Under the pieces are notes generated by a model. That model searched no databases and was not told the DNA's origin. It saw only the letters and a program-made list of their open reading frames with translations. A DNA stretch of 64,000 nucleotides from Cryptomeria japonica (taxonomy: Eukaryota; Streptophyta; Pinopsida; Cupressales; Cupressaceae), in assembly GCF_030272615.1 (NCBI RefSeq), contig NC_081412.1, positions 39,300,791 through 39,364,790 of the forward strand, written 5' to 3'. Numbering within the stretch: position 1 is the stretch's first letter; each line of letters opens with the position of its first letter. The position numbers and the translations under genes are program-made. This document shows positions 21,190 to 32,380 of the stretch, piece after piece.

Positions 21190-23220
21190 CCAGGAATTCA
21201 TAGCGCTCTTGATTTTCCTGTGTTTGTAATAGAGAAGCAAGTGTTGCCATGGCATCTATTGCTTTGTTATCATTTCTTGGAATTTGTTCAAAAGTGATTT
21301 CAACAAAATATTTCTTGAAGTCATCCACCATCTTTTTGTAAGGCATGAGTTTGTCATCTTTTGTTTGATAGTCATCAGTGATTTGATTGATGACAAACTG
21401 AGAGTCTCCAAAGACCTAAAGTTGTGTAATGTTCCATTCTATAGCCATTTTGATACCTGTAACCAAAGCTTCATACTTTGCAGTGTTGTTGGTGCATGGA
21501 AAGCTTAATTTGTATGCTTTCAGGATGGTATGACCTTGTGGTGTGATAAATAGGATTCCGGCTCCTGATTCGTGCTGCATATATGAACCATCAAAGTATA
21601 GTTGCCATGCTTTTGTTGTGACTGTTAGGATGTCAACGCCAGGAAACTCAATCTGTAGAGGATGATCATCTTGAAGTGGTGCCTCTGCTAGTTGATCTAC
21701 GATGACTTGTCCCTTGATAGCTTTTCTATCTACATACTCAATATTAAACTCACTTAGGATCATGATCCATTTTGCTAGTCGTCCTGTCAATGTTGCCTTG
21801 CTGAGCAAATATTTCAATGGATCGATTTTAGCTATCAACTTGATGGAGTGAGACAGTAGATAGTCTCTTAATTTTTGAGAAGCAAAAACTACCGCCAAGC
21901 ATGCTTTTTCTGTTGGGGAATAGTTGAGCTCGTATCCCACTAGTGTTCTGTTGATATAGTAGATGTCTCGCTCTTTTCCTTCATTATCCTTTTGTGCAAG
22001 CAAAACTCCTAATGATATTTCAGTGGTTGATACATAGAGCAATAACAACTTGTCTAGAATTGGTGACATTAGAATGGGTGGTTGCATGAGATATGCCTTG
22101 ATCTTGTTGAATGTATCCTCACATTGATGGTCCCACTTGAAATGAACATTTTTATGTAATAGATGGGTGAATGGTTGACATTTATCTGCTAATTGAGCCA
22201 CAAATTTTCTGATTGACTGCAGTCTTCCTTGTAGTGATCTAAGCTGACTTATATTCTTGGGAGATGCCATTTCAATGATTGCTTTTACCTTAGCTTGATC
22301 TACTTCAATACCTCTAGCTGAAACAATGTATCCCAATAGCTTTCCTGAAGTGACACCAAAGGCACATTTCTTAGGATTTAGCCATAGCTTGTACTGTTCT
22401 AACCGATCAAAGATCTTTTCCAGTATTTTGATATGTTCTTCTCTATTGTATGATTTTGCCAAGATGTCATCTACATAGTCTTTCATGAATGTATGCATCA
22501 TGTCATAGAATATCATTGTCATAGCTCTCTGATATGTGGCACTTGCGTTCTTTAATCCAAAAGGCATGACGTTCCAGCAGAAAGTACCCCACGGACATGT
22601 GAAAGCTGTCTTTTCTTGATCTTCAGGTGCTATTTTAATCTAATTGTATCTAGAGAAACCATCCATTAGAGAAAACATGGAGTGTCCAGTTGTTAAATCT
22701 ACAATGATGTCAATGTTAGGTAAAGGAAAGTCATCCTTTGGACATGCATTATTAAGATCTCTGAAGTCTGTGCATACTCTGATACTTTTGTCTGGCTTTG
22801 AAACAGGAACAATGTTTGATACCCATTGAGGATATGCTATAGGTCTGATGAATCCTACATCCAGTAGTTTTTTTAGTTATGCTTTAACCAAGAGAGCAAC
22901 ATGTGGATGCATCTTTCTTAATTTTTGTTTGACTGGTTTGGCTCCTAGATTGACATTCAAGTGATGCATAATAAGCTCTGGATCCAACCCTGGCATGTCT
23001 GCATATGACCAGGCAAAATTGATTTGCCGTCATGTAAAGAATTCCATATATTCTTTCCTTTCTTTTTCTGATAGAGAAGTTGTTGGATGTAGGATCTTTG
23101 GTTGCTCTGTTGTCCCAATATTAACTACTTATGTTGGTTCGATCAAAATTGATGACCTTTCTTGATAGTACTCAGGTTAAGTGTCAAATCTCCCATCTTC
23201 CGGCGCCTCAAGGAGGTTTT
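21190..23220 (-). pseudogene. RT, RNase H and second RNase H of Tat element C
   Basis: Reverse transcriptase from about 22880 (FIRPIAYPQWVSN, CTDFRDLNNACPKDDFPLP) through MPFGLKNASATYQRAMT and the catalytic YVDD, intact, at about 22460. The first RNase H (LYVSTTEISLGVLLAQ, then NYSPTEKACLAVVFA) is degenerate-type. A second RNase H follows: YFDGSYMQHESGAGILF, NNTAKYEALVTGI, then FGDSQFVINQI. The dual RNase H is a known mark of the Tat lineage. In-frame TAG codons at about 22640 (RYN-stop-IK, expected Gln) and 21416 (expected Gln) fit CAG to TAG. The sequence stops at the LTR of B; integrase and 3' end of C are not in the window. Confidence 0.92.
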
Positions 23221-24368
23221 TACCGTTAGATGCGTCCTTTCTTTTTACTTTTTCCTGATCTAATGTTTTTCAACATTAGACCTGATATTGTTTTCTTTAT
23301 TTTCTCTTTTGCGACTAGGAGATTTGACACCCACTTGACCGGAAGATGCATTACTAAAATTCCTGGTGGAAGTTGTTGCAGGTTCGATTGCATTAAGATA
23401 TATGGATATGGCATAGTCATTTGGAAAGGTATCAATGGCAGTATTTCCTTCATTTTCTCATTCAATAAGTTCGGGGTGGAGTAGAGGTAAAGGATCATCT
23501 GGTTGAGATGTTTCGAGAGTATTTAGGGTCATGATTGAGTTATCAAAGTTTTTGATATGTATGTCAATGTCTAGAACGGTACCCTCATCAGAATGATCTC
23601 GCCCAAGGAATTCTTGATCGTCCTCAATTAAGTCCAAGTCAGCTGAATGTGATTCTAATTCAAGTGAACTAGTTCCTAACGTTTGTCCTGCATACGTGTG
23701 AACTACATCGACTCCTACATCTTCTTTAAAGCAATTTTCTTTAGCTGATTCTTCAGAATGATAGGAATCCCATTCCCATTCATCAGAATCTGTCTCACTT
23801 GCAGCTTGCAATCTACAAGTTTGTTCATATAGCTTTTGATTTGTTTCTTTTGTTTGTCTTGCTATATCTTTCCTTATTTCATATTCAACTTTTTCTGGAC
23901 TAAGATTGAGTTTTGTCAACTTTATTATCAGTTCTCCTTGATTAGTACTAAGTTCATGCTTGTTTTGATTGAGAGTTAATGCTGCTTGGGAGGTATTATT
24001 GATTTGTTTCTCTTGTTGATTTGAGGATTGTTTCTTTTGCCATTTCATGTTTGGTTGTGCTCATTGCTTTGCAGATGCTTCTTCCCTTTCAATGGCAAGT
24101 TGTTCTTGTATGTTTTCATATTCTTCTTTTTGTTGGTTAGAAAATGTGTCTTCTGGTAGAATAGCTTGTCCATACCCTAAGCCTACTTTGTCTGTAGCTT
24201 GCTGATTATGAGGTTGGATAGGTTCTGAGATACCTTCTTTTCTTTTTCCTATAGGACCTATTCTAGTGTATCCCATATTTTGAAGAATGCTGAATCCTTT
24301 TCCATATTTTTCTGTAGGTATTCTGACATTGTTGACCTTTTGTTGAATTTCTTCATCTTTTTATAGCC
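23221..24368 (-). pseudogene. Protease-RT linker of element C with G-patch-like segment
   Basis: Continues C from the insertion point of E. Near 24340-24200 it reads YGKGFSILQNMGYTRIGPIG then KRKEGISEPI and GLGYG, resembling the G-patch found after protease in many plant Ty3/gypsy elements. Then follows an acidic, Gln/Glu-rich linker (24276-23458), with a TGA at 24061 and a TAA at 23458. G-patches are RNA-binding modules; the role here is inferred. Confidence 0.65.
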
Positions 24369-24373
24369 ACTGT

Positions 24374-25534
24374 TGCTAGTACTTATCAAGTTGCCATTAG
24401 TTTTTATATTCAAAGTCATACTATATATTCTAGTTGGTTAGCACTACCAAATCATGCAGTCGGTATAAACAAAGAAGTCAGTATGCACAGTCTAGTCGGT
24501 TACAGAAGAAAGCAGTCATAGGACACAGTGTACACCGAAGCTGTGTACCGAGTATCTTTTTGAGACTACCGAGCAGTAAAGTTAACACACCGAGTTGATA
24601 TTCACCGAGTGAAATGTGTTACTAGATACATTGAACCTGGACATGCATATGAAAACATGTTACAAGAATCGAGGCACATCTAACTGTTATACATTGGAAA
24701 TTGCACTAGAAGATTGTGTGTGATTACAAGGACAATCTAACCAATGAAATATTTTGCTTAGTTATTCATTCAAGGAATCTTGTTTGTAAGATCGAAGCAA
24801 TGAATTGGATCACCGTTTTAAGAGATCTATTTATATAGCATGAATGAAGAACAAGGTGTGTGCATATATGTATGAAGGAAAACTGTTACAGAGACACAGA
24901 GGTCACCGAGAAGGTTTTCAGAGAACAGTCAAAGAACAAAGTAAACAGAAGGGTTTACCGAGTTACTATATGGGTTACCGAGGTATGCTATAGGCAAGGT
25001 AATCTTATTCTGAGCACATAGAATCTGCTATAACATTTTAGATGTAAAGTTGTAGATGTTTGTAATGATTTTATTGTAATATTGTGAAGTTGAAAGAGAA
25101 ACCTTTAACAAGGTAAAAGACTCTAACCAAGTCTATAAATTGTAAAGCCTCTAACCAGGTGCAGCATTCAGAATAATGTTGTGAAATCCTTTAGCAAGGT
25201 AGATCTAATGGATCTTGTTACTCCTAGCAGGGTAAGCTATCAGAAATAGCTAAACATGTAGCTCTAACCGAGCATCTTTATTATTGCAGTAGTGAAGTTG
25301 TGGGTGCCATCCCCACCGCAGTTTTTCTCTCTAACCAAGAGTTTCTGCGTAACCAAAATATATGTGTTATGGAGTGAATCATGTATGATTGTTATCTGTT
25401 TGTTTTAACTTTATTGTATGTCACTACACTATTCTGTTTATGCATAATAGTAAGGTTATTATTAAAGAAAAGTTTTGGAGTACTGATTCACCCCTCCCCT
25501 CTCAGTACATTAGCTTTCCATATTGGGCCTAACA
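24374..25534 (+). repeat. Left LTR of element E
   Basis: 1,161 bp, starts TGCTAGTACTTATC, ends GGGCCTAACA. Rich in ACCGAG words. Paired with the right LTR; includes the probable promoter. Confidence 0.93.
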
Positions 25535-25596
25535 ATTGGTATCAGAGCTTGAATCTTGGAAAAGGGTTTAACTACCTAAAGAGAAAGATCTTATCA

Positions 25597-26952
25597 ATGG
25601 AAGGCTATAAACAATCTCAGAGGATTGTGTATCTGCAAGAAGAGCTGGATCATGCAAATCAAGTAATTACAGACATGCAAAGGCAAATGCAAAAATCTCT
25701 GAAAGTAAGAAGAAGATTATCTGATGACTTGTAGGATTCTCAAGAGTTAGTGGAACAAATTGAGACATCATCTGAGAATAGTATATCTGAAGAGACTGAA
25801 GAAATGATTGGAGTATTGAAAGAAAAGAACAAAGCATTGGCTGATCAACTAAAAGCAATGAAAAGAGAACATGAACATTTCAGTACACAGATGACTGAAA
25901 ATCTAGATGCATTGAGGATAGCTAAGGATAAAGCAAGAGATCTACAAAGAGAGAAACAACAACTTGAAGTCTTAGTATCTGATAAGAATGATGAAATCAT
26001 AAGGTTGACTAGGATTCAACAAAATATGACAGATCAACTAGGTTATGCACATCATGAAGCAATTCTGAAGAATGATGAGAATCAAGCATTGAAACTTGAA
26101 GTATCAAGATTGATCAATGAACTTGAAACAGAGAAGAAATCCAAAGAAACATTGAAGAAGAGTTATGATGCATCAAAGATGTTGGATGAGCAATTGAATT
26201 CAAGAAGACCCAAAAAAGATGCAGGACTCAGTTACAAAGGAAAAGACTCTACCGAGAAAGGAATTCATACTACCAAGAGAGGAGAATCATCAAAGCAAGC
26301 TAGAAACAGGAATAACATCAAAAGGAAGAAGCCTATTTGCTACTACTGTGGAAATCAAGGTCATACTGCCAACATATGCCAGATTAGAAAAGGTAAGCAA
26401 CCAAATATCTCTAAGTAAAATGAGTATTGTTACAATTGCAATAAATATGGTCACACATCTAATCAATGATGTAGGACAAAGTTTGTTAACAACTATCAGA
26501 AGGCAAAATTCAAAGGGTTTTGTAAAAACTACAATAGATATGGACATAGTACTGAGAAATGCTAGTTTAAGCAAAAGAGTCACATGTGGTCTGCACACTG
26601 AGCAAACACTAGTGGTTACCAAACTCACACAAATCCTTACCGACAATATGCAACAGTACCATGGGATTACAATACAAGGATATGGTGCAAATGTTGTGGA
26701 AGATATGGACATATAAGTGCCAACTGTTTTATAAGGTTTGGAATGAACAACCAAAGCTCATGGAGAAATCCTGGTATGGCATGTTTTCAATGTCACAAAG
26801 CTGGACATTTAGCTGGAGATTGCAGAGATCAACCTAGAAGAGACACTAAAGAGATAAAAGAAAAATTTAAGATGATTTGGAAAAAGAAGGAAATCATGTC
26901 AGATGAAGAAAGCACCTTACCTATCGAGTTAGGTGCACCTATTCCAAATTAA
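25597..26952 (+). pseudogene. Gag-like protein of element E with five CCHC zinc knuckles
   Basis: One frame from the ATG at 25597 (MEGYKQSQRIVYLQEELD) to the TAA at 26952, about 451 codons, with in-frame stops at 25732, 26416, 26467, about 26563 and about 26599. The first two thirds is strongly coiled-coil-like (Glu/Lys/Leu heptads). Then five knuckles follow: CYYCGNQGHTANIC, CYNCNKYGHTSN..C (one extra residue and a TGA), CKNYNRYGHSTEKC (second Cys replaced by Tyr), CKCCGRYGHISANC and CFQCHKAGHLAGDC. Copia Gag usually has one or two. No capsid core is recognisable. Likely an RNA-binding packaging protein, by inference. Confidence 0.8.
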
Positions 26953-27496
26953 TCAGAAAAGGTATGAAGGGACTGCATTCTCTAAAGGTTAAATCATAAC
27001 AGTTCCTATTTTATTATGTACAAAATTTAAAATCTGCATAGTTAAGATGCATTAGTAAGTTTGAAATTCCATCAAAAGTACTTTACAGGAAACCTGTCAA
27101 GTCAGTGTATACAGAAAGCCTGTCAAGTTGGTAAATGAAGGAAATTTGGTTACTCAGTTAAAATAAAAAAAGGAGTAAACTGGTTAAAGGTAAACCGAGT
27201 GCATTTAATATTTTGACCTAACCCGCACGGAGCCCGATAAGGTATTTTGTGTACTTAAAGGTATTTTCGCGGTCATTCTCATTCACCAAGTTTTCGAGAA
27301 AGCAAAGCAGAGCGAATCAAGGCGATCAAACTTCATTTAGAGCGAATGTCAAGGTATTTACATCAAATCTCATCACACTGTTAAGTTGGTTTTCGATCTT
27401 GTCAAATTGCTACTATCTATCGAGTGTGAAGCGTCAGTCATTTGTAAACCGTCAAACCCTAAGGATAGTTTGCTAAGTTTTTACCTAAAATCTACA
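26953..27496 (+). other. Spacer between the two frames of element E
   Basis: No coding frame supported. The last 110 bases before the ATG at 27497 are open in the same frame, but the ATG with context TACAATGGCG is the more plausible start. Confidence 0.5.
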
Positions 27497-30400
27497 ATGG
27501 CGCCCAAGATCCAAGATCTCATAGTTGTCAAGAATGTGGAGAAGCCCTCACTGAAGTACTCTTTGACTCCTAAAGTTGCCTCTAAACTGGATGACAAAAC
27601 TACATTCTCACTCATCCCTGATCGAGTCTTGTTAGTAGAAGATGTCAGATTCTTCACCAAATGTCGTGTTGAAGAACTCGGTCATGTTGAGATTAGTGAC
27701 ACATATGATGAACTTTGTACTGATGGCAAAATGGATAGCAAGTATGAGCATATCAAAATTAAGGGATTAACTGAAGCCCTAGCCTATCCCCGTGTGTTCA
27801 AACCCCAATGGGTTAAGTTTGTTTTAAGTAGAGTCCATGATGATTTTATGTGGCTAGAGGAGCAACCATTCAAAATCACTAAGGAAATCATTCATGTGAT
27901 CACCGAGTATCCTATCTATGATCATGCACAAGCATAGAAAATGATATCATAGAAGGAGTTAATCAGTCTAACTGGAGTAGAATCTGATTACCGAGGACTC
28001 AAATTGAACAATGTCACTGATGCAGAACTTAAGTTTGCAATTAGAGTAATTGGTTACTATTTCTTCCAATCAGCAAGGGAAAACAATGTACCATGTGCAG
28101 CAGTTGACTTAGCCTACAAAATAGTGAAAAAGGGAATGAAAGTAGACTTATGTGAAGTACTACTGAAGAACTTGTTTGAGAACCTGAACACAATAAGGAA
28201 GCCGAAGAAGAACAACTCGGCAAATACACAGAAGTTTGGTTCACTTCTTGTATGCATGTTTTTCTACTTTGAGAAGTTCTTTCCCTCAATCGATAAAGTA
28301 GTTTGGGAGCTACACCGAACTATCACCCATCAAATCAATGACTTTATCAAGAAATTGGGAGATAATTTTAATGATATCATGGATGACTATTTCAACAAAT
28401 TTCAAGAGAAGATGCACAACAGGTACAGGATTCCACCACAGCTGGTAGAAAAATATAAGGATGATATATGTTTTGAGGTAGACACTGATTACTGTTATAT
28501 GAATGTTGTTGAACCAAGGACTCAATCTTTGCCACCAATGGGTTATGAGATTGACTATGATATTACACAACAACAAATTGATGCCTATCTTTCATTGCCA
28601 AGGCATGCTACCAAACTAAGATATGGAACTTATGAAGAAGTGAAGGAAAAAGTGAAAATGAGCATTGTAGTACCCAAGGCTACAAGAAAGGCTACCAAGA
28701 TGATAAAGGTTTTATCTAAGAAATTCAAAGAAGAATCCTCCTCTACACCTGTCAAAGGCACTCTTGCCATTACCAAAGAGGAATCAAAAGCTCAAGAGGT
28801 AGCAATAACATTAAGTATTGAGTTGCCTAAGGGTAAAGTTCTGAAAAGAAAGAAATAGGACATTACAAAGGCCCTACTGACTCCACCAACAAAGAGACCC
28901 AACACTAGAGCATCAGCTGCATCACCAAGTAAGAAACAAAAGAGTGTTACCGTTCCCAAGGTAACCAAAACCTACAAGAAATCTACTCGAAGACTCATTT
29001 TGGAAAAAGAGTCTAGTGATACAGAATCCGATGATGCCAACAAATTTCAGATTGTAAAAAATAAGAAGGTAAATATTCATAGTGTTGAAAATTTTTGTGC
29101 CAATCTTAAAGAATATGGTGGATTTGCAAGATTTAGATATGTCAAGTATGAGACTAGGAATAATGATGAGAAGCGACAAATTGAAGAAGCTGTCATCTGC
29201 ACACTTCTAAAGTTTTGGCTAGCTCCATTAGAACTAGTAAAGTCACTTCCGAGTGAATTATACTTACATATTGATAACAGATGGAAATATGCAATGGACT
29301 CAGAGAAAAAAATAAGAGAAAGAAGTCTAGTCCATCTAATTCCTGATATGTTTGTAGCAGAAATAAAGGAGCATTTGACAACCTACAATTTTAAATTTCT
29401 TGTCAAACAAAGAGCCTTAAAATTGATGAATGGGCTATACATTGATGTAGAAAATGAGACAAAAGCCAAATGGCTGGATATCTTCAAATGAAAGGATGTC
29501 GATGAACAATCTCAAATTGAAATTGTTGATGTCACCGAGCAAGATGCTGATGTCAATGAGCAAGGTCCTGTTGCTACCGAGCAAGACCTGGCTGACACTA
29601 TTCAAATTGATGAAGATGTCATGGATGTAGAAGCACCGGAGCAGGAAATGATAGAAAGCACTACCTATGCAAAACTTGTATCTAGTGAATCTGTCTTAGA
29701 ACAAGTTCAGCCTTATTTGCCGGTCAAGCCACCTGTCTCTACTAGAGCTCCTAAGGATACAAAACAAGGCACCAAAGGTCACAAGTCTGAAGCAACAGAA
29801 GATACAACTAAAGATCAGAAGTCTCAAGCACCATCAAGCACTAAAAATGTTATAGCTGAGACCCCTAGTACCGAGACACCCAAGGACACCACAATGGCTA
29901 CAGAAACTGACCAAAGTGTTGCATCTACCAAGCAACCTACCGAGGGTCAGCAAGCCTCACAAGCACTTGTCTTAGTACAAGCGGCCAAAGGTAAAGAGAA
30001 GAAGGTGAGAAAGCATAGTTTCAAAATTGATTTAACTAAACTGATAGTGTTGCCCAATGTGGATATCTCAAAATTAAAAGGGCAAGCACTTACTGATTTC
30101 GGTGAACTATGCAAAGGAAAGGCCGAACAAGAAAAACAATTAGCCATTCAAAAGAAGAATAAAGTACTACAGAAGGTGAAGACACTGCTAACAGATATGC
30201 TACCTTCAGCAATAGTGTCAACCGATGCAGCCATCCACATTCAACTGGATGAACTCCTTACTCAAATAGAAATGTCTGGAGTTGATGCATCTGAGTACTT
30301 AAGCAAGCTAAAAGATAAAGAGCTTACTGCAAAGATGATAGAAGAGGTACAAAAATCTCTCGCTATAGGAAAAGTAAAGCTTGTCAAATTCATTGTTGAG

Positions 30401-30880
30401 TTGTCCCCTCAACTCACACATATTCTTTATTTATTTCAGAAACTTTGTACATTTTCCTTATTCATTAAAGATATCAAGAATAAAACTAATGCAATTAAGA
30501 AAGAGATCACCGATCTCTCAACTAAGTTGACCACCGAGCCTAATTCAATTCATAATTTTTATACCAAGCTTCAACAGCTCATGGCTCAATAGTTAGAACT
30601 CAGAAATGAAGAGCATAAGATTAGGATGGATATAATGACCCTGCAGACATTATTCCTTCCTCATCTCTCATCAATTCAAAAGCAGATTAACCGAGCTACA
30701 TGCCTATCTACTACACAAGAGGGAAGCACTCTTGATGGCTTAATATCACTATTGGCTGATATTCAAGCACAAAATTCTTTAATGGAAAGTGTAAAGGATG
30801 CACTCTCAGTCGCACTCACCGACGCCCGGAACAAGTATAAATCTATTTTTGATCAGTTACCGCCCCCGGCTAGAAATTAA
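27497..30880 (+). pseudogene. 1,127-codon frame of unknown function in element E
   Basis: A single reading frame from MAPKIQDLIVVKNVEKPS to ...FDQLPPPARN, interrupted only by in-frame stops at 27935, about 27950, 28856, 29489 and 30590 (four TAG, one TGA), with no frameshift over 3.4 kb. The N-terminal ~380 residues look globular (motifs WVKFVLSRVHDDFMWLEEQP, GVESDYRGLKL, KFAIRVIGYYFFQSA, GSLLVCMFFYFEKFFP). A basic Ser/Thr/Lys-rich linker follows, a second globular part (29040-29490), a Thr/Lys/Glu-rich disordered region (29620-30000) and a helical, coiled-coil-like C-terminus (30000-30880). I do not recognise the family; the first part is reminiscent of uncharacterised plant transposon-associated domains. 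All stops fit C-to-T changes. Confidence 0.75.
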
Positions 30881-31220
30881 GTTTTTGATGTTTGTTAAAA
30901 AAGGGGAGTAATACTTCCTAGGATACTACATAAGGGGAGTAATATACTATATTTGGAGAGTGATACAGTTTTGGTAATACAGTTTTGAGTATTGTATACA
31001 GGGGAGTATACCGAGCAGAGCAAGGAAAGCACAAAGTACAGAACATAACCGAGCATGCAAAATCCGAGTATTATACAGAATAATGATAAGGGGAGTATAT
31101 CTGCATATACTATTTCATTGACTATTGTATATATTGTCAAGTGTAGTCATTTTGCAAAGTATATAGATTTTTGAGTTATGACTTTGAAAGTAGTTTTTGT
31201 CAAACATCTCAACTAATGTC

Positions 31221-32375
31221 AAAAGGGGAGATTGTTACTACTTATCAAGTTGCCATTAGTTTTTATATTCAAAGTCATACTATATATTCTAGTCGGTTAG
31301 CACTACCAGATCATGCAGTCAGTATAAACAGAGAAGTCGGTTACAAAAGAAAGCAATCACAGGACACAGTGTACACCGAAGCTGTCTACCGATTATCTTT
31401 TTGAGACTACTGAGCTGTAAAGTTAACACACCGAGTTGATATTCACCGAGTGAAAAATGTTACCAGATACATTGAACCTGGACATGCATATGAAAACATG
31501 TTACAAGAATCGAGGCACATCTAACCGTTATACATTGGAAATTGCACTAGAAGATTGTGTGTGATTTCAAGGACAATCTAACCAATGAAATATTTTGCTT
31601 AGTTATTCATTCGAGGAATCTTGTTTGTAAGATCGAAGCAATGAATTGGATCACCGTTTTAAGAGATCTATTTATATAGCATGAATGAAGAACAAGGTGT
31701 GTGCATATATGTATGAAGGAAGACTGTTACAGAGACACAGAGGTCACCAAGAAGGTTTTTAGAGAACAGTCAAAGAACAGAGTAAACGAAAGGGTTTACC
31801 GAGTTACTATATGGGTTACCAAGGTATGCTATAAGCAAGGTAATCTTATTCTGAGCACATAGAATCTGCTATAACATTTCAGATGTAAAGTTGCAGATGT
31901 TTGTAATGATTTTATTGTAATATTGTGAAGTTGAAAGAGAAACCTTTACCAAGGTAAAAGACTCTAACCAAATCTATAAATTGTAAAGCCTCTAACCAGG
32001 TGCAGCATTCAGAATAATATTGTGAAATCCTTTAGCAAGGTAGATCTAACAGATCTTGTTACTCCTAACAGGGTAAGCTATCAAAAATAGCTAAACATGT
32101 AGCTCTAATCGAGCATCTTTATTATTGCAGTAGTGAAGTTGTGGGTGACATCCCCACCGCAGTTTTTCTCTCTAACCAAGAGTTTCTGCGTAACCAAAAT
32201 ATATGTGTTATGGAGTGAATCATGTATGATTGTTATCTGTTTGTTTTAACTTTATTGTATATTACTGCACTATTCTATTTATGCATAACAGTAAGGTTAT
32301 TATTAAAGAAAAGTTTTGGAGTGTTGATTCACCCCTCCCCTCTTAGTACATTAGCTTTCCATATTGGGCCTAACA
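31221..32375 (+). repeat. PPT and right LTR of element E
   Basis: AAAAGGGGAGAT (31221-31232) then the LTR TGTTACTACTTATC ... GGGCCTAACA (31233-32375, 1,143 bp). An 18-bp stretch present in the left LTR near 24485 is missing here. Confidence 0.93.
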
Positions 32376-32380
32376 ACTGT

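Larger units (their letters stand above)
24374..32375 (+). mobile_element. Complete pol-less LTR element E (large retrotransposon derivative type)
   Basis: LTRs 24374-25534 and 31233-32375 differ in length by an 18-bp deletion in the right copy plus scattered, mostly C/T, changes. Both start TG and end CA. The target duplication ACTGT is perfect (24369-24373 and 32376-32380). PBS TGGTATCAGAGC (25537-25548) is complementary to the initiator Met tRNA 3' end; PPT AAAAGGGGAGAT ends at 31232. These signals are copia-like. The interior has no RT, RNase H, integrase or protease. It holds a Gag-like frame and a long unknown frame, so it must be moved by enzymes of another element. It inserted into C, so it is younger than C. 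A TATA box (TTTATATAGC, 24830-24839) lies in the LTR. Confidence 0.93.

Noticed and set aside
29193-29381. Antisense frames inside the E long ORF
   Set aside because: Short, without motifs, overlapping a clearly coding sense frame.
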